From Agrocybe praecox (lineage: Eukaryota; Basidiomycota; Agaricomycetes; Agaricales; Agrocybaceae), in assembly GCA_964017145.1 (NCBI GenBank), contig OZ024843.1, positions 4,172,443-4,236,442 on the forward strand: DNA of 64,000 nt. Direction: 5' to 3'. Position numbers and translations under genes: made by a program. The stretch's first letter is position 1. The number at the start of each line of letters is the position of its first letter. The notes below the pieces were generated by a model. It worked only from the letters and a program-made list of their open reading frames with translations, was not told the origin of the DNA and searched no databases. Positions 45,563 to 56,888 of this stretch are shown in pieces.

Positions 45563-45735
45563 TGGCAGTGCAAACTGCCCCCGGTCAGATTAGATTAGAT
45601 CGTGTACAGACTCTGTGACCGCGACGCGTACATAGCCCAATACATCCTTGCTTTGACCATTACCGCCATCGTGCGAGGCTGTTCGACGCGCTTCCGAGCC
45701 AAGCTACGCCCGTAGCTGCATTCTGGACTACTCCA
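45563..45735 (+). repeat. 3' LTR
   Basis: 173 bp, identical to the 5' LTR, followed by the second ACGGTG target copy. Confidence 0.85.
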
Positions 45736-45770
45736 ACGGTGGTGGTAGCGGTCAAGGAACGATGCATTTA

Positions 45771-46752
45771 TGGCGGTCATTTATGGGAAGTATTCCCGCG
45801 CACCGCTCATTGAGATTTTTACTCTTTCCGCGCAATGCTAGGGTCAAATTAGGTCTAAATATGGTTAAGTCCAATTTGTCCCTGAAAGTGTGCGCGGACA
45901 GGAAAGTTGCGCGATTTTTTTAAATTTATGTGGAGTCATGTGAGCGGATATTCAGATCAGCGCGCGCAATTATTTTGCGAATTGCGCGCAACACTTTTGT
46001 GTGAGCGCGCAGTTTTTCTTGCGCGCAATTAATGTGTGCTTGCGTGTGCCGGTCTGCCGAATATCGGATCATCCGGCTGCATAATGGCTTTCAACAGAGT
46101 CATATATCAGACTTCATTTAAAAGTCAAATACAAACTGTGTTGGGCTGTATGAAGACTATTATAAGTTTCCGTTGGCAGTCTGTACCTGTACTTACTTAT
46201 CACTTCTTTACCTTTTTTACTCGGACACTTAATTGTATGTTTCGATGCAAACAGTTCTATAGGAAGTGATGACTTTTAACTATATAGTAGACCATTCGTA
46301 TCGGTAAGATACTTGTGGGTTATAATTTATGAAATATAAAGCGAAGAATGTACCCGAAATTCCAATTCATCCGTAAGATCAAAAAATCTGACGCCACGGA
46401 GTGCCTTAGAGGTGCCGGTGTGCCAGACGCGGACTCAACTTTCGGCAGACCGGCACACGCAGGCACACATTAATTGCGCGCAAGAAAAAGTGCGCGCTCA
46501 AAACAAAGTGTTGCGCGCAATTCTCAAAATAATTGCGCGCGCTGATCTGAATATCCGCTCACATGACTCCACATAAATTTAAAAAAGTCGCGCGATTTAC
46601 CCAAAATCGCGCAACTTTCCTGTCCGCGCACACGTTCAGGGAAAATTTGAACTTAACCATATTTAGACCTATTTTGACCCTAACATTGCGCGGAAAGGGT
46701 AAGAATCTCAATGAGCGGTGCGCGGGAATACTTCCCCTAAATGACCGCCATA
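45771..46752. mobile_element. Foldback (MITE-like) element with ~300-bp inverted arms
   Basis: Left arm about 45771-46058 and right arm about 46440-46752 are inverted copies of about 90% identity by eye. Each starts TGGCGGTCATTTA and is flanked by TA. Arms are unusually rich in GCGCGC motifs. The ~380-bp centre has no recognised gene. A third arm-like copy follows directly (46753-46987). TA flanks suggest a Tc1/mariner-type mobiliser, as an inference. Confidence 0.75.
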
Positions 46753-46987
46753 TTGCGCGTGCTGGTCCAAATACCCGCTCACATGACTCCACTTAAATTA
46801 AATGAATTGCGCGCGGAAAAAAAGTCGCGCGATTTTGGGTAAATCGCGCAACTTTCCTGTCCGCGCACACGTTCAGGGACAATTTGACTTAGCCATATTT
46901 AGACCTAATTTGGCCCTAACATTGCGCGGACAGGGTAAAAATCTCAAAGAGCGTGCGCGGGAATATTTACCCTAAATGACCGCCATA
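46753..46987. repeat. Extra arm copy of the foldback element
   Basis: Repeats the right-arm sequence (ACACGTTCAGGGA, ACCTAATTTGGCCC, GACCGCCATA) in the same orientation, fused to the foldback element. Confidence 0.7.
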
Positions 46988-47019
46988 GATTTCCAGGTGT
47001 ACGCTAGGTGCGTACCCTA

Positions 47020-47121
47020 CAGTGGTCAAAGGATGGATTGGATTCGGCTATGTACGCGTCGGGGTCACATAGAGTCTGTACACGATCTAATCTAATCAGC
47101 CTGATGCAGGTTGCACTGCCA
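47020..47121 (-). mobile_element. Partial LTR relic
   Basis: Reverse match to the first ~100 bp of the LTR (TGGCAGTGCAA start at 47121, GATTAGATTAGATCGTG, GACGCGTACATAGCC), truncated. Confidence 0.65.
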
Positions 47122-47381
47122 TAGCGGGACACCATATTGAAAAGGAACAGTAAGAGAAACTGTATAAGGAGCGTTTGTGTTTCAGTCCGAGCCAGAAATA
47201 TTCCAGAAAAAATCCGGTAATATAATGTATATCTGTATTGTTGCACTCGATACTACAATTTGAATACTTTGCATATCAGGTGCAATTTTTTTTTCTCGCT
47301 TTTTCCGAAACTTTCTACTGTGATCATCCATAAAACACTGTACGCTCGAGAAATATATTCTTTGATAGTGTAACCTCTAAT

Positions 47382-47960
47382 CTAAGAGCTGGCAACGATA
47401 GGGCCAATAGGCTCAAATCCACCCGATGTCAAGAACGGCTGGCCGTTGTTATCGTTGACGCTGTGAATATTCGTGATGATGAGTGTATAAGGCGCTCCTG
47501 CAAATAATGCATGTGGTATCTAAAAAGAAAATATCGTTCATACAGGCCAAAGGATATCACAGAAATATGGGGATGAACTCACAGTTGCAGTAAGGTTGTC
47601 GAAGAGGGCTCCAGGACCGAGGGTGTGACGACCAAGGATGATAGGGCTCTCAAACCCGTTGTTGCTTGCCGGGAGTACTTCGAGACTGTAGTCTACGAAT
47701 AGTGGTATGTTACCCGAGTTTTGTACTGCACATCTGAAGTCGACCAGAATGTTCAACGTCTGAAAAGAACGATGCTTATGGTTAGCAGGTGATCTAATAT
47801 GTTATTGTACAGGACGAGGGCTACTCACATCCCCTTCCTTTGGGTTTGCTGGTGTTACGGTAGCGTTACCGAATCGGAGTGCCTCACTGCAAAGAAGTGC
47901 ATTGGTGGAAGCAGCGAGCCCCGCGAGAGAGAAGAGAACTGAGGAAAGACCGAACTTCAT
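47382..47960 (-). CDS. Small secreted protein A (unknown family)
   Basis: Three exons: 47960-47829, 47759-47583 and 47519-47382, 148 aa with phase 0 joints. A signal peptide (MKFGLSSVLFSLAGLAASTNA) is followed by CSEALRFGNATVTP, an FRCAVQNSGNIPLFVDYSL block, an ASNNGFESPIILGRH block and IPHALFAGAPYTLIITNI. Two cysteines remain in the mature part. The alternating hydrophobic pattern suggests a beta-rich fold. A TATAAA box lies ~85 bp upstream (48044-48049). It shares exon structure and motifs with B (57941) and C (60979). The function is not recognised; the family could be a small cell-wall or effector-like secreted protein. Confidence 0.7.
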
Positions 47961-49114
47961 TGTAGTATTGCTAGACGTTTATGATCCCTGTGATGCAGTG
48001 AATAATAGATCGTGAATGACTCTCCACCCTTCATTTCAAGCTCTTTATATACCGCCCCTCCCTCGTATCCATTTATAGAGTGTGTGATTGGGACGGCCAT
48101 AAGAGACCGACAGAGTCGAACTCCAAACAAAATGTATTAATAGTATTGGTAGTGGGTTGTCATCCTCCAGGCGACACGGTATGTATAGAATTGTGGTAAT
48201 GTTTCAAGCGATGAAGAGTTCACCAGATTCAGATAGAAGTGGCTGGCAAACTGTGCTTGTACGTTCAGCTTATTAACGACACTAACTGAACATTTGTGGT
48301 TCTATCTCTTTGCCAACAAGATTGTGTCGCGTTCAGCAGGTTCTAACTACATGTGGCGCTACTGTAGTCCTCCTAATATTCGGACAAGTCCCGAGAGACT
48401 CCTAATATTCGGCTGCTCAGCGCTCAGGACGCTATATTCGTGATGAATGATTACCCTATGGAATATCCATCAGACTGTAAAGGCCTAATCTCTCCGCTGA
48501 TATTTCATTTGCTTATTGAGCATGATCGCCGCAGGGGATCGTTATCCGATGCGGACAGAACTCTCTATTATTATATCTAAAAATTAAGCTTTAACCCCTT
48601 TAGAGTCCCGGCGATTTCGGTCGCGCACTATCACTCAATGTGTAACATATATCTTGAAAACAACGGCAGCATCGTATGCTGTTTTCAAAAGACACATCTG
48701 TGCGGTTCACATGTCATGGGTTGCCTAGGGCAAAAATTATGAGCACACTGTAAGCGAGAATACATTAGGCGGGGTGCGTTTTATAACTGGTTGGAGATTG
48801 CCAGAGGTAGTCGTTGGTTGTTCAATTGTTCTTGTGTGGTATGTTAATGTACACACGTAGTATAATGTCCATCGCATTAAAAATGTCCCAAAAATTCCGA
48901 GCTTGATAAAAGTCCATTAAGTGAAATATTGAAATACGTATAATTTTGCTTTCAGACGCTCTCAACATTAAACTGTGGAATAGAACGAAATTTCGTGTTA
49001 GAGTTTCCCTGCGTTAAGCCATTTTATCGAATGAATCACCCTACCTTCGGTTGGTAGATGGGACTCCATAGAGGTAAATCTCCATCCCGAGGAGCATGTA
49101 GCGATATCTAGTTT
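47961..49114. other. Intergenic, nothing recognised
   Basis: Promoter of small secreted protein A at its left end, otherwise AT-rich with short frames. Confidence 0.45.
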
Positions 49115-50610
49115 TCAACCGAGTGAGGAAGTTTTGCACGCTGATATAAATTGAAGAACAGCTACCGTAATCGGAGGAGCACTGCTGAAGCGAATTGCCG
49201 AAAGTGTACTGTCGCGTCCTGAGATAGGCTGGCCATTTCGGGGTCTTGCGTTCAACCTGATGAAAGAAGTCAGGCCAAAATTCATTAAGACCCGCGTGAT
49301 AGAAACTTACGATACGAGTAGGGAAATGGAGTATACTTGTAATTTGAATGTTAGATCACTATTATATGCTTACGGTGGAGGGCCAGGCACTCACGCTTCG
49401 CGAGAACGATATACAAAGCAAACCAAATCACTGTAAAACGAATTAAAATATGAGAGGTCGAGAATGTAACAGTGGAACGTACTGTTTGGCATTGACTGGA
49501 ACTAAGATTCACGTTTGCACGATCAATGTCAGTTAAAAAAAGTCGATCAAAAAACACGTACACATATAATCACGGTGAAGGACAACATGCTAGGTTATTT
49601 GAATGAAGCTTCAATTTTGGGTAGGAATAAAAAATGGGCTATGTATCTTACCTCGTAAGTATGCCGGTTTCTTCACATAAATAATCAGTCCCAGCCAACT
49701 GGCGTAGAGCGTTAGAGAATGCTTACGAAGGGTCCATAAAACCAGTCGATTCAGTAGCGTAGTCGTCCTGTTTATAAACAGCCGCGTTAACATATATTTA
49801 CCATCTCGTCGGGTGAATAAAAAAAAACTGACGATTCCATATTTTCCGGCGATGCAAACTTCCGCAAGTAATACACAAGCGACAACGCTATACACACATC
49901 GGCAGTGGCCCCAATGCTCAAAGCACCAGTGATCAACCAGCTAAAAGATATGACGAATCTCCCATTCGGCGTCCTCGGAACATCCAGGATGCTTTCTACC
50001 GATAACGCAATACCGCCAACAAATCTCAGAATGGACAAAAAGGCGCAAAACACTGTTAGAGGGAGTCGCTTTGAAAGTCGGTATATCCTATAACAGAAAA
50101 AACACTAGGAGGCGCGGGCATTGATAAGTTAAATTTGAAATTTGGGACGAAGAAAGCATACCTGGACGAGGAATGTTATGATATTTTCGTTTAAGACGTT
50201 GAAAGACAGCGGATAAGAGTTTGCCTCGCCTCTGTTCCACCGTGTTACCGTCTCTAAGAAAATAGTGTGGGATGCGGTGAAAGAATGAAAACACTCCAGG
50301 ACACTGGGAAGCGTGGCGGACCACTAAGGACATGAAACCAAAAAAACATTGGAGGACGTACAGCAATAGAGAGACCTAGATTCAGAAACAAATAAGTGAT
50401 ATCGATCAGGCGGAAACATTCAAGGCAGGCCATGCGTACAAGCAATTTCAAAGATATTTTGTCACCAGCACTCCTTTGAAAATATGTGTACCCCTGCGAG
50501 AGCGAGATTCCCAACAACACCAGACTTAGAAAGGTTGTAATCTCCACCGCCCCAAGGTTCGTGTCCGTCGCCAGTACAAAGGGGCTGATTGGATGAGTGG
50601 TCCCGACCAT
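49115..50610 (-). CDS. DUF6534-like seven-helix membrane protein, copy 3
   Basis: Ten exons: 50610-50440, 50375-50362 (14 nt), 50303-50162, 50104-49833, 49767-49727, 49670-49652 (19 nt), 49589-49564 (26 nt), 49430-49395, 49335-49311 (25 nt) and 49256-49115, 295 aa with agreeing phases. Landmarks are TNLGAVEITTFLSLVLLG, HSFTASHTIF, CFFCYRIYRLSK, LRFVGGIALSVE, GATADVCIALSLVYYLR, QTGILTS, WFALYIVLAK and YSISLLVSLNAR. Exon lengths repeat those of copies 1 and 2. Esterase copy 3 lies upstream on the same strand. Seven helices are expected; function unknown. Confidence 0.75.
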
Positions 50611-52399
50611 CGTGAAAAAAAGATGCTATCCAGAGCGGAAAGAAGCCTGCTTCGCGAAGAAAGAAGTGGTCTTCAAGACCCACGGAAAAGGAAGAGGCAG
50701 ACTTGGAAGGGACGGGAGGAAGTCAACGATGGTGGATGGGAACCAGACATATAAATGCTGGAGCTCGGACGGTTGGAACAAGGGAGAAGAGGGACATAGA
50801 TGGCACACGCCATCGTCGCAATGCTGTCAAGACAGAGCAGAATTCTGGGAATTTTCGCAGGCATTAATGAATTGGATGTGTCGGGCACTTACTACCCAGA
50901 AATGAGCCTCACTTATTGAACCCAACCTTGCCCCGATACCAGACGTTGGTCGATAAAACTTTTCGTCGCGTTTAATTGCTGATAAGGTTATAACCCAAGC
51001 AAAAGGGGTGAGGACATGATCTTTGACGGGAACAGGATCTTTTCCGATATCAGCAGATACAGACTTCTCATGCCTGTTATGAAGTTGGCATTGAAAGGAT
51101 AGATATCATCCCAATGTTCTGACCGACATTGGAATGTTGGACAGATGCCGTGGAGTCAGTCGTCGCCAGCAACCGCAGAAATTCAACTTCCCACGGTTTA
51201 GATTTGAACGTGACATCATTAATCTCGCGGATGTCAGGTGACTAGCAACGCGTTCGAGACGCGTCTGCAATTGTCGTGCTCCCAGTGCGCTTCAGTAATA
51301 TGACGCGCCGTAAGGATAGAGTCGAGGTAGAGTTGTTTTTGTGATAACTCAGAGTACTTATGACTTGCAAGTTCTGGAATATATTAAATAAAACATCGCA
51401 GTGAGATGCACTGACTTGAATGTCAGCTCGGTATTGACTGATGTGATCGAGAGAGATTTAGCCTGTGAATTCGAGTAGTAATTAATCCCATAATTTCGTT
51501 CTTCAATCTGCTTTCGAGCTAAAATGGCGCCAGTTCTTCCGTTTGTGAGGAGTAGAAAACGTGAATGCAGGTCGTAATTTTAAATAGTATACTAGATGAG
51601 GCCTCGCTCCGCTTCGGCATAGAGATACTTATCAGTAAGATCTGTAAATTCTAGAGGATATTCAACGTATGATCCACAGAAAAAAAGTATATATATGATT
51701 TTGAAAGGAATACAAAACAAATTGAGTCGAAGATGAATAGGTAAGAGAGATTACTTATGATTAGGGACGGGGACAAACCACAGAAAAGCCAGAACGATGG
51801 GATCGCAGACTGGAAAGCTGTGGAGTAATAAGGTAAGGAGAATATGAACACCGGGTAGGAGAAGTACTTACGAACGACAAATTGAGTATCTGAAAGTCAT
51901 CGCGGTTCCGGCCATTGGCGAGTGTCGACAAACTCTGTAGTAGGGTGAAAAGACGTAGTAAAAGGGTGCAGAAATAAGGCAGATAGAAAGAGCGGGGGGA
52001 AGGCGGGGGTCATAAAAATTAAGGGCGTCTTTTTATAAACAAAAGTAAATGTCTTACCCACTCAAGAATAGAAGTGGAATGCATGGAAAGACGCTCAAGA
52101 GAAAAGGAACACAGCCCAAACACAGCCACAGACTTTCGAAGGAAAACAGATTCAAAGGTTTCGGTACAGGAAAGACGAAACACGCATTGTGTTCAGAAAA
52201 AAAAACGGCAACAGGATGCTTAACACATCAAGAATATACATTAAAAGGTCAAAAAAGCGGGGGGAAAGGTGGGGGAAAAGGCATGAACATGAAAACAGAA
52301 AATAAGGGCGGGCCAAACATGTACAAACGAATTCGCTGATCTGCTTAAGTATAGAGTAACAAGGTACAAATGAAAATAAATACAGCTCGTAGAACAAAT
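50611..52399. other. Intergenic between copy 3 membrane protein and esterase copy 3
   Basis: No supported gene. A purine-rich tract at about 50640-50720 and G-rich runs near 52255-52280 were noted, nothing else. Confidence 0.45.
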
Positions 52400-53633
52400 T
52401 CAATAACAGTGACTGAACTGTAAACGCCAAAGAAAATGTTAGTTTTCCATAATGTGTGAGCAGTATTTGATTACAGCTCACGTATGCGTTTTCAACTATG
52501 CACGTGTATGGTGCAGCGCAGACTTGATAATTTCAGCGAAAATCAGCAAGATGAATCACGCTAATCCTCGTATGCATATTACTCACCTGTAGGTCCAGTC
52601 CATCCAAGTCCACCACACTGTGCCCATTGAGGAGAAGTCACACCAGTGGGTGCCGGTGCGATGGTCGTAGTGGGTGCAGGCACAGTCAGGTTAGTGAGAC
52701 CGAACCAGTCAAGGGTGTCAGTTTCGTTCTCTGGGACTGGTTGTCCGACACCCTGAGCGAGGATGGCTTGAACGTTGGGGCCGAATGATGCACGCGAGTA
52801 TCCAGATTGGGGGTTGTCAGTGAGGTTGGACGTGGGTGTCTCTGAGACGCCGAATATATTGGTCCATTGTTTAATTTCTTCCCAGAAGTTTTGTGGGTAG
52901 AGAGTGATGTCGCTGGGAGAGCATTAAGATTAAATATGACTAAAGGCAGAGAGTGAAATATATAGACTAGTACTTACATAGCTCCGTGCCAGAACTGGAC
53001 CTTTGGACGAGTACCAGTGAATCCAGGGAAACCAGACCTTACTTGATCACCCCACTCCTGAGCGGTCTTGATAAGTTGCCCAGTCGCACACTGGCCGTTC
53101 CATGCGTATGCGCTGGGACTTGCAAAACATCCGTATGGGACCCCGGAGTATAAAGATCCTGCGGCGAATAAGTCGGGGTAAGCACCCATTAGCACGCTCG
53201 TCATCATTGCACCGGAAGACGTTCCAGTAGCAAAAACGCGCGAGGCGTCTACACCCCAGTTGGCGATGGCGTATCTGACCATGCTGGCAATACCAAGGGA
53301 GTCACCACCACCGTTGTGTGTGAGCGTAGCATTGCTTGATACATCCCAGCAGCCATCTGAACTTGGTGCGGTGGGGTATACGACGATGAAGCCATGTTGG
53401 TCCGCCAGTTGTGCGAGAGAAGTGGTAGAGAAATAGGCTATACCCCTTCCTGTGCAGTAATGCAAGGCGACTATTAACGGGGTCGGCGTAATCAGTTGAG
53501 CTGGACGATATTGTAACATTTGGACATTGGTGGGGTTCGAACCAAAGTCCACGTCCACTGGCAGCAGTGAGCCCGTTAGAGCGTTTGTAGAGACGACGGC
53601 AACGGCTATGAGGAATGTCTTCAAGGCGAACAT
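52400..53633 (-). CDS. CE1-type esterase with CBM1, copy 3, likely inactive (His to Gln)
   Basis: Exons 53633-52978, 52912-52587, 52522-52482 and 52417-52400 give 346 aa. The start MFALKTFLIAVAVVSTNA is a signal peptide. The nucleophile motif GTSSGA and the Asp after WHG are kept. The segment that reads GVGHTVPEHE in the other copies reads GVGQPVPENE here, so the likely catalytic His is replaced by Gln. The linker is the shortest of the four, and the CBM1 ends FSHCY instead of FSQCL. Splice sites are all canonical and no stop interrupts the frame. A binding-only or regulatory role, or an early pseudogene, are both possible. Its upstream region is related to that of copies 1 and 2. Confidence 0.85.
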
Positions 53634-54641
53634 TGTGCTACTGTAAAAGATCGTTGTTCTGTCTCTATCTTTCCAGTCCTCTTTAAGAGTAGTTAAAACA
53701 TCTTTTTCGGCACATTGAATCCCGTGTGTCGGAATAGAGATTGCAATTCGGCCAGTTGGAACTTGATTGGAGCTCAAAATAAGTCGAGCAGGCTCCGCTA
53801 CGGGCTCGATGGTCATTCTACGTCGAAGTCTATCACCCTTTAAGTTCTTCAAACATGTCGCGAGATGACAACGGCTATTGCTCGGACTCAACAATTGTAG
53901 CTGCACTCACTCACATGGCATATCTTGATCCCCTAACCCCACCACTTTGTATACTAGTAACGTCTCTTAATAGCAAACTCTATCCATTACAAATATACTT
54001 AACACACTCCTGGCATATCGTTGTAGCGCGTGTCTCCAGAAGGAGGTGTTAGCATATGCGTAATAATTTTAGTTGAATCGAGTCTATTTTTCAGTTTGCA
54101 AGAAGTAATACTCATAAATATCTTCCGAACTTTTGGATTGAACCTGATCAGACGAGGTACCACACGCCCCGAAAACGCCCCGAAAACATCGATCGTTTAG
54201 CTCTATTTCCAGAACGAAACGTGTCCGAGACTGCCATGGTACATGTACTTAGGCATTTCGTATGTCTTTGAATCGACAGCATTATATTCTTTCTTGAATG
54301 AGAACGTTGAGCTGCATTATAATACTAGGTTGGTCCGAATACGATGATATCCTTACCAACATGCCAATATAGATGAAGAACTCCAATGACCATCACGTCA
54401 AAATAGGTTATGGCATCGCTGAACCGGCCGACATTATGCCATTCCTAATATTTTGTACTGTCCTGATTCGTTTCATAGAATCTCCACGTTACTTTGGAAG
54501 AAAATATTAGCCGATAGCGCTGAGTATACTCGCAAATTGGCATATTAATGTTTAACATGTGGTATCTCTCGGACATCCCGATTATGCATTGATTTTCAAG
54601 TAGAGATTTACGACTACTATACAGACAGCATATATTCCTCT
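53634..54641. repeat. Upstream region of copy 3, related to 1-549 in reverse, then intergenic
   Basis: 53650-54165 aligns in reverse with the upstream blocks of copies 1 and 2 (shared TGTCTACGGAGACGC-like and TCTCGTGACATG landmarks). 54166-54641 shows nothing recognised. Confidence 0.6.
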
Positions 54642-55929
54642 TTACAGGCATTGACTATACTAAGAATAAAGCAGGTAGTTAGTATCGAAGGTCAGTCGTT
54701 ATAGTACTGCGTACTCACGTATGCATTAGCAGCCTGGCATGTGTACGGAGAAGCGCAAACTGCAGTCCATATTTAGTAACGTTAATATTACGCACAGGTT
54801 ACTTTTTTTTTTATCGTACCTGTGGGTCCAGTCCAGCCAATTCCACCGCATTGACCCCAGTGAGCAGAAGTTGCACCCGACGCTGGTGGCGTCGATACAG
54901 GAGGAACAGAGGTAGTCGCAGGGGCAGTCGTGGCAGGAGGTACAGATGTCGATGCGGGGGCAGTGGTGCTTCCTGGAGCCGACGATCCTGGAACTAAGTC
55001 TGTCAGACCAAACCAGTTGAGGGTGTCAGTTTCATGCTCTGGAACGGTGTGTCCAACATTCTGGGCAAGAATGGCTTGAACATTAGGACCGAACGATGCG
55101 CGCGAGTATCCGGCTTGGGGATCATTGGTGACGTTGGAAGTTGGGGTTGCTGATACACCAAATACGTTTGTCCATTGTTTGATTTCTTCCCAGAAGTTCT
55201 GAGGATAAAGGGTCGTATCACTGAGGGACGTATATTAGCCGATTACCGTCCTCTGTGTTAAGTATATAACGTTACTTACATAGTTCCGTGCCAGAACTGA
55301 ACTTTGGGACGAGTCCCAGTGTATCCTGGGTATCCGCTGCGGACCTGGTCACCCCACTGTTGAGCTGTCTTGATGAGTTGACCTTGTGAGCATTGGCTGT
55401 TCCACGCGCTTGGTCCTGCGAAGCATCCGTACGGAACACCGGAGTAAAGAGATCCAGCGGCAAACAAGTCGGGGTATGCACCCATGAGGACGTTCGTCAT
55501 CATTGCGCCGGAAGAAGTTCCGGTGGCAAATACGCGCGAAGCGTCAACGCCCCAATTTGCGATGGCGTATCTGACTATGTTCGCGATACCCAGGGAGTCG
55601 CCTCCTCCATTGTGAGTGAGTGTGGCCGTAGTAGCGACATCCCAGCATCCGCCAGAAGTTGGTGCGTTGGGGTATACGACGATGAACCCGTGTTGGTCGG
55701 CAAGTTGGGCAAGAGAGGTACCGGAGAAATAAGCCTGAGCAGTCCCACCGCAGTAGTGCATGGCAATAATCAAAGGAGTGGGCGTAGCTAGCTTCGTTGG
55801 TTTGTACTGGTACATGTTGACATTCGTGGGATTGGAACCAAAGTTAACCGTCACTTGCTGCAGAGAGCTCGACAGAGCGTTGGCAGAGGCAATGACGACT
55901 GCGATACACAGATTTTTCAAGGTGAACAT
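54642..55929 (-). CDS. Secreted CE1-type esterase with C-terminal CBM1, copy 4
   Basis: Exons 55929-55280, 55220-54820, 54759-54719 and 54659-54642 give 369 aa. The chosen start MFTLKNLCIAVVIASANA gives a signal peptide; an in-frame ATG at 55953 would add eight residues. GTSSGA, the Asp after WHG and NVGHTVPEHE are all present, so it should be active. The linker is long and Thr/Pro/Ala-rich, and the CBM1 ends YSQCL. The sequence is more diverged from copies 1 and 2 than those are from each other, and its upstream region is unrelated, so it is an older paralogue. Confidence 0.88.
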
Positions 55930-56702
55930 CGTGTTTTGCGTAGGCAAGAGCACTCTTAGATCACGATGTACCTTTATACTAAAGGTGGTGCAGGTTTATC
56001 CGAAGGCATGAGTGCCCCGACACGGTCCTATCGAAATAACAGACACTCCTTGAGTCGCGTGTCAATTCCACTCGTATCCATAAACGTTGAAATGAGCACA
56101 CTGACTTTCATTTTTCCTTTTAGATCAAAGAGAACTGGAGGTCTTCGTCAATCTTCCTCGCGTCGGATGCAACTTGAAGCGGAAAGCATCTGAATAGGAT
56201 AAAGGCGTAAGACGGTTATAGCCTATTTTTTTTAAAATAAATACCATGATTTGGGTGATGCAAGGGTTCAAGCATAGCAAGCTGTACCATGACGTCTCAA
56301 GATTTTCCGAAATCGAGTGGCAAATGATCAGGCGGATATAACGTTTTCCCGACGATCATCCCGTGTATTCCCCAAAATTGAACTCCGACACAAATCTAGA
56401 GAGCTAAGAATAGACCATAAGTACACAAATCGTTCAGACTCCGACGCGTGCCGCATGAACCCAAAATACTCGCTCAATATTTTAACCTTCTCAGTAGACG
56501 AAATTGAAGTGAATTGCAAACCAAAACATACGAAAAACAAAAGCTACTGACGCATCCTGTCATAGTGAGCCCAGATACCAGCGTTTTTCTTCTATTTTAC
56601 CATCAGCGCTGTAATGCATGTTTCTCACATCCCACTGAAATTGAATATTGTTCTATACGCTGATTTAGATTATAAATTAATTCAAAATAAAGGTGTGCGC
56701 TG
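55930..56702. other. Intergenic, nothing recognised
   Basis: Upstream of esterase copy 4. Short frames only. Confidence 0.4.
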
Positions 56703-56888
56703 TGGCTGTGCAATCTGGCCTGGCCAGATTAGATTAGACTCATTAGATAGATACTATAGAGTTCATGACAGCGCGACGCGCATGGCCAAGTACATCGCTC
56801 CTTGACCGCTACCGCCACCTTTTAAGTCTGCTTGACTCGTATCCGAGCCCAGTTACCCCACACAAGTGCAGACTGGACTGCTTGAGCA
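56703..56888 (+). mobile_element. Degenerate solo LTR relic
   Basis: Starts TGGCTGTGCAA, carries AGATTAGATTAGACTC, and ends near CTGGACTGCTTGAGCA. About 70% identical by eye to the intact LTRs. Confidence 0.6.

Larger units (their letters stand above)
43784..45735 (+). mobile_element. Intact LTR-flanked single-ORF (non-autonomous) retroelement
   Basis: Two direct repeats of 173 bp, 43784-43956 and 45563-45735, are identical as read. They start TGGCAG and end CTCCA, giving TG...CA ends with a TGG/CCA inverted tip. The element is flanked by ACGGTG on both sides (43778-43783 and 45736-45741), a target-site duplication (5 or 6 bp depending on where the LTR is cut). A TGG-starting possible primer-binding site lies two bases after the 5' LTR. 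The interior has one large ORF and no reverse transcriptase, integrase or protease. This is the structure of non-autonomous LTR elements of the TRIM/TR-GAG kind, which borrow enzymes. Identical LTRs imply a recent insertion. Confidence 0.85.

Noticed and set aside
52974..53906. 310-codon frame extending esterase copy 3 upstream
   Set aside because: The upstream part is promoter sequence shared with copies 1 and 2. The signal peptide begins at the ATG at 53633.
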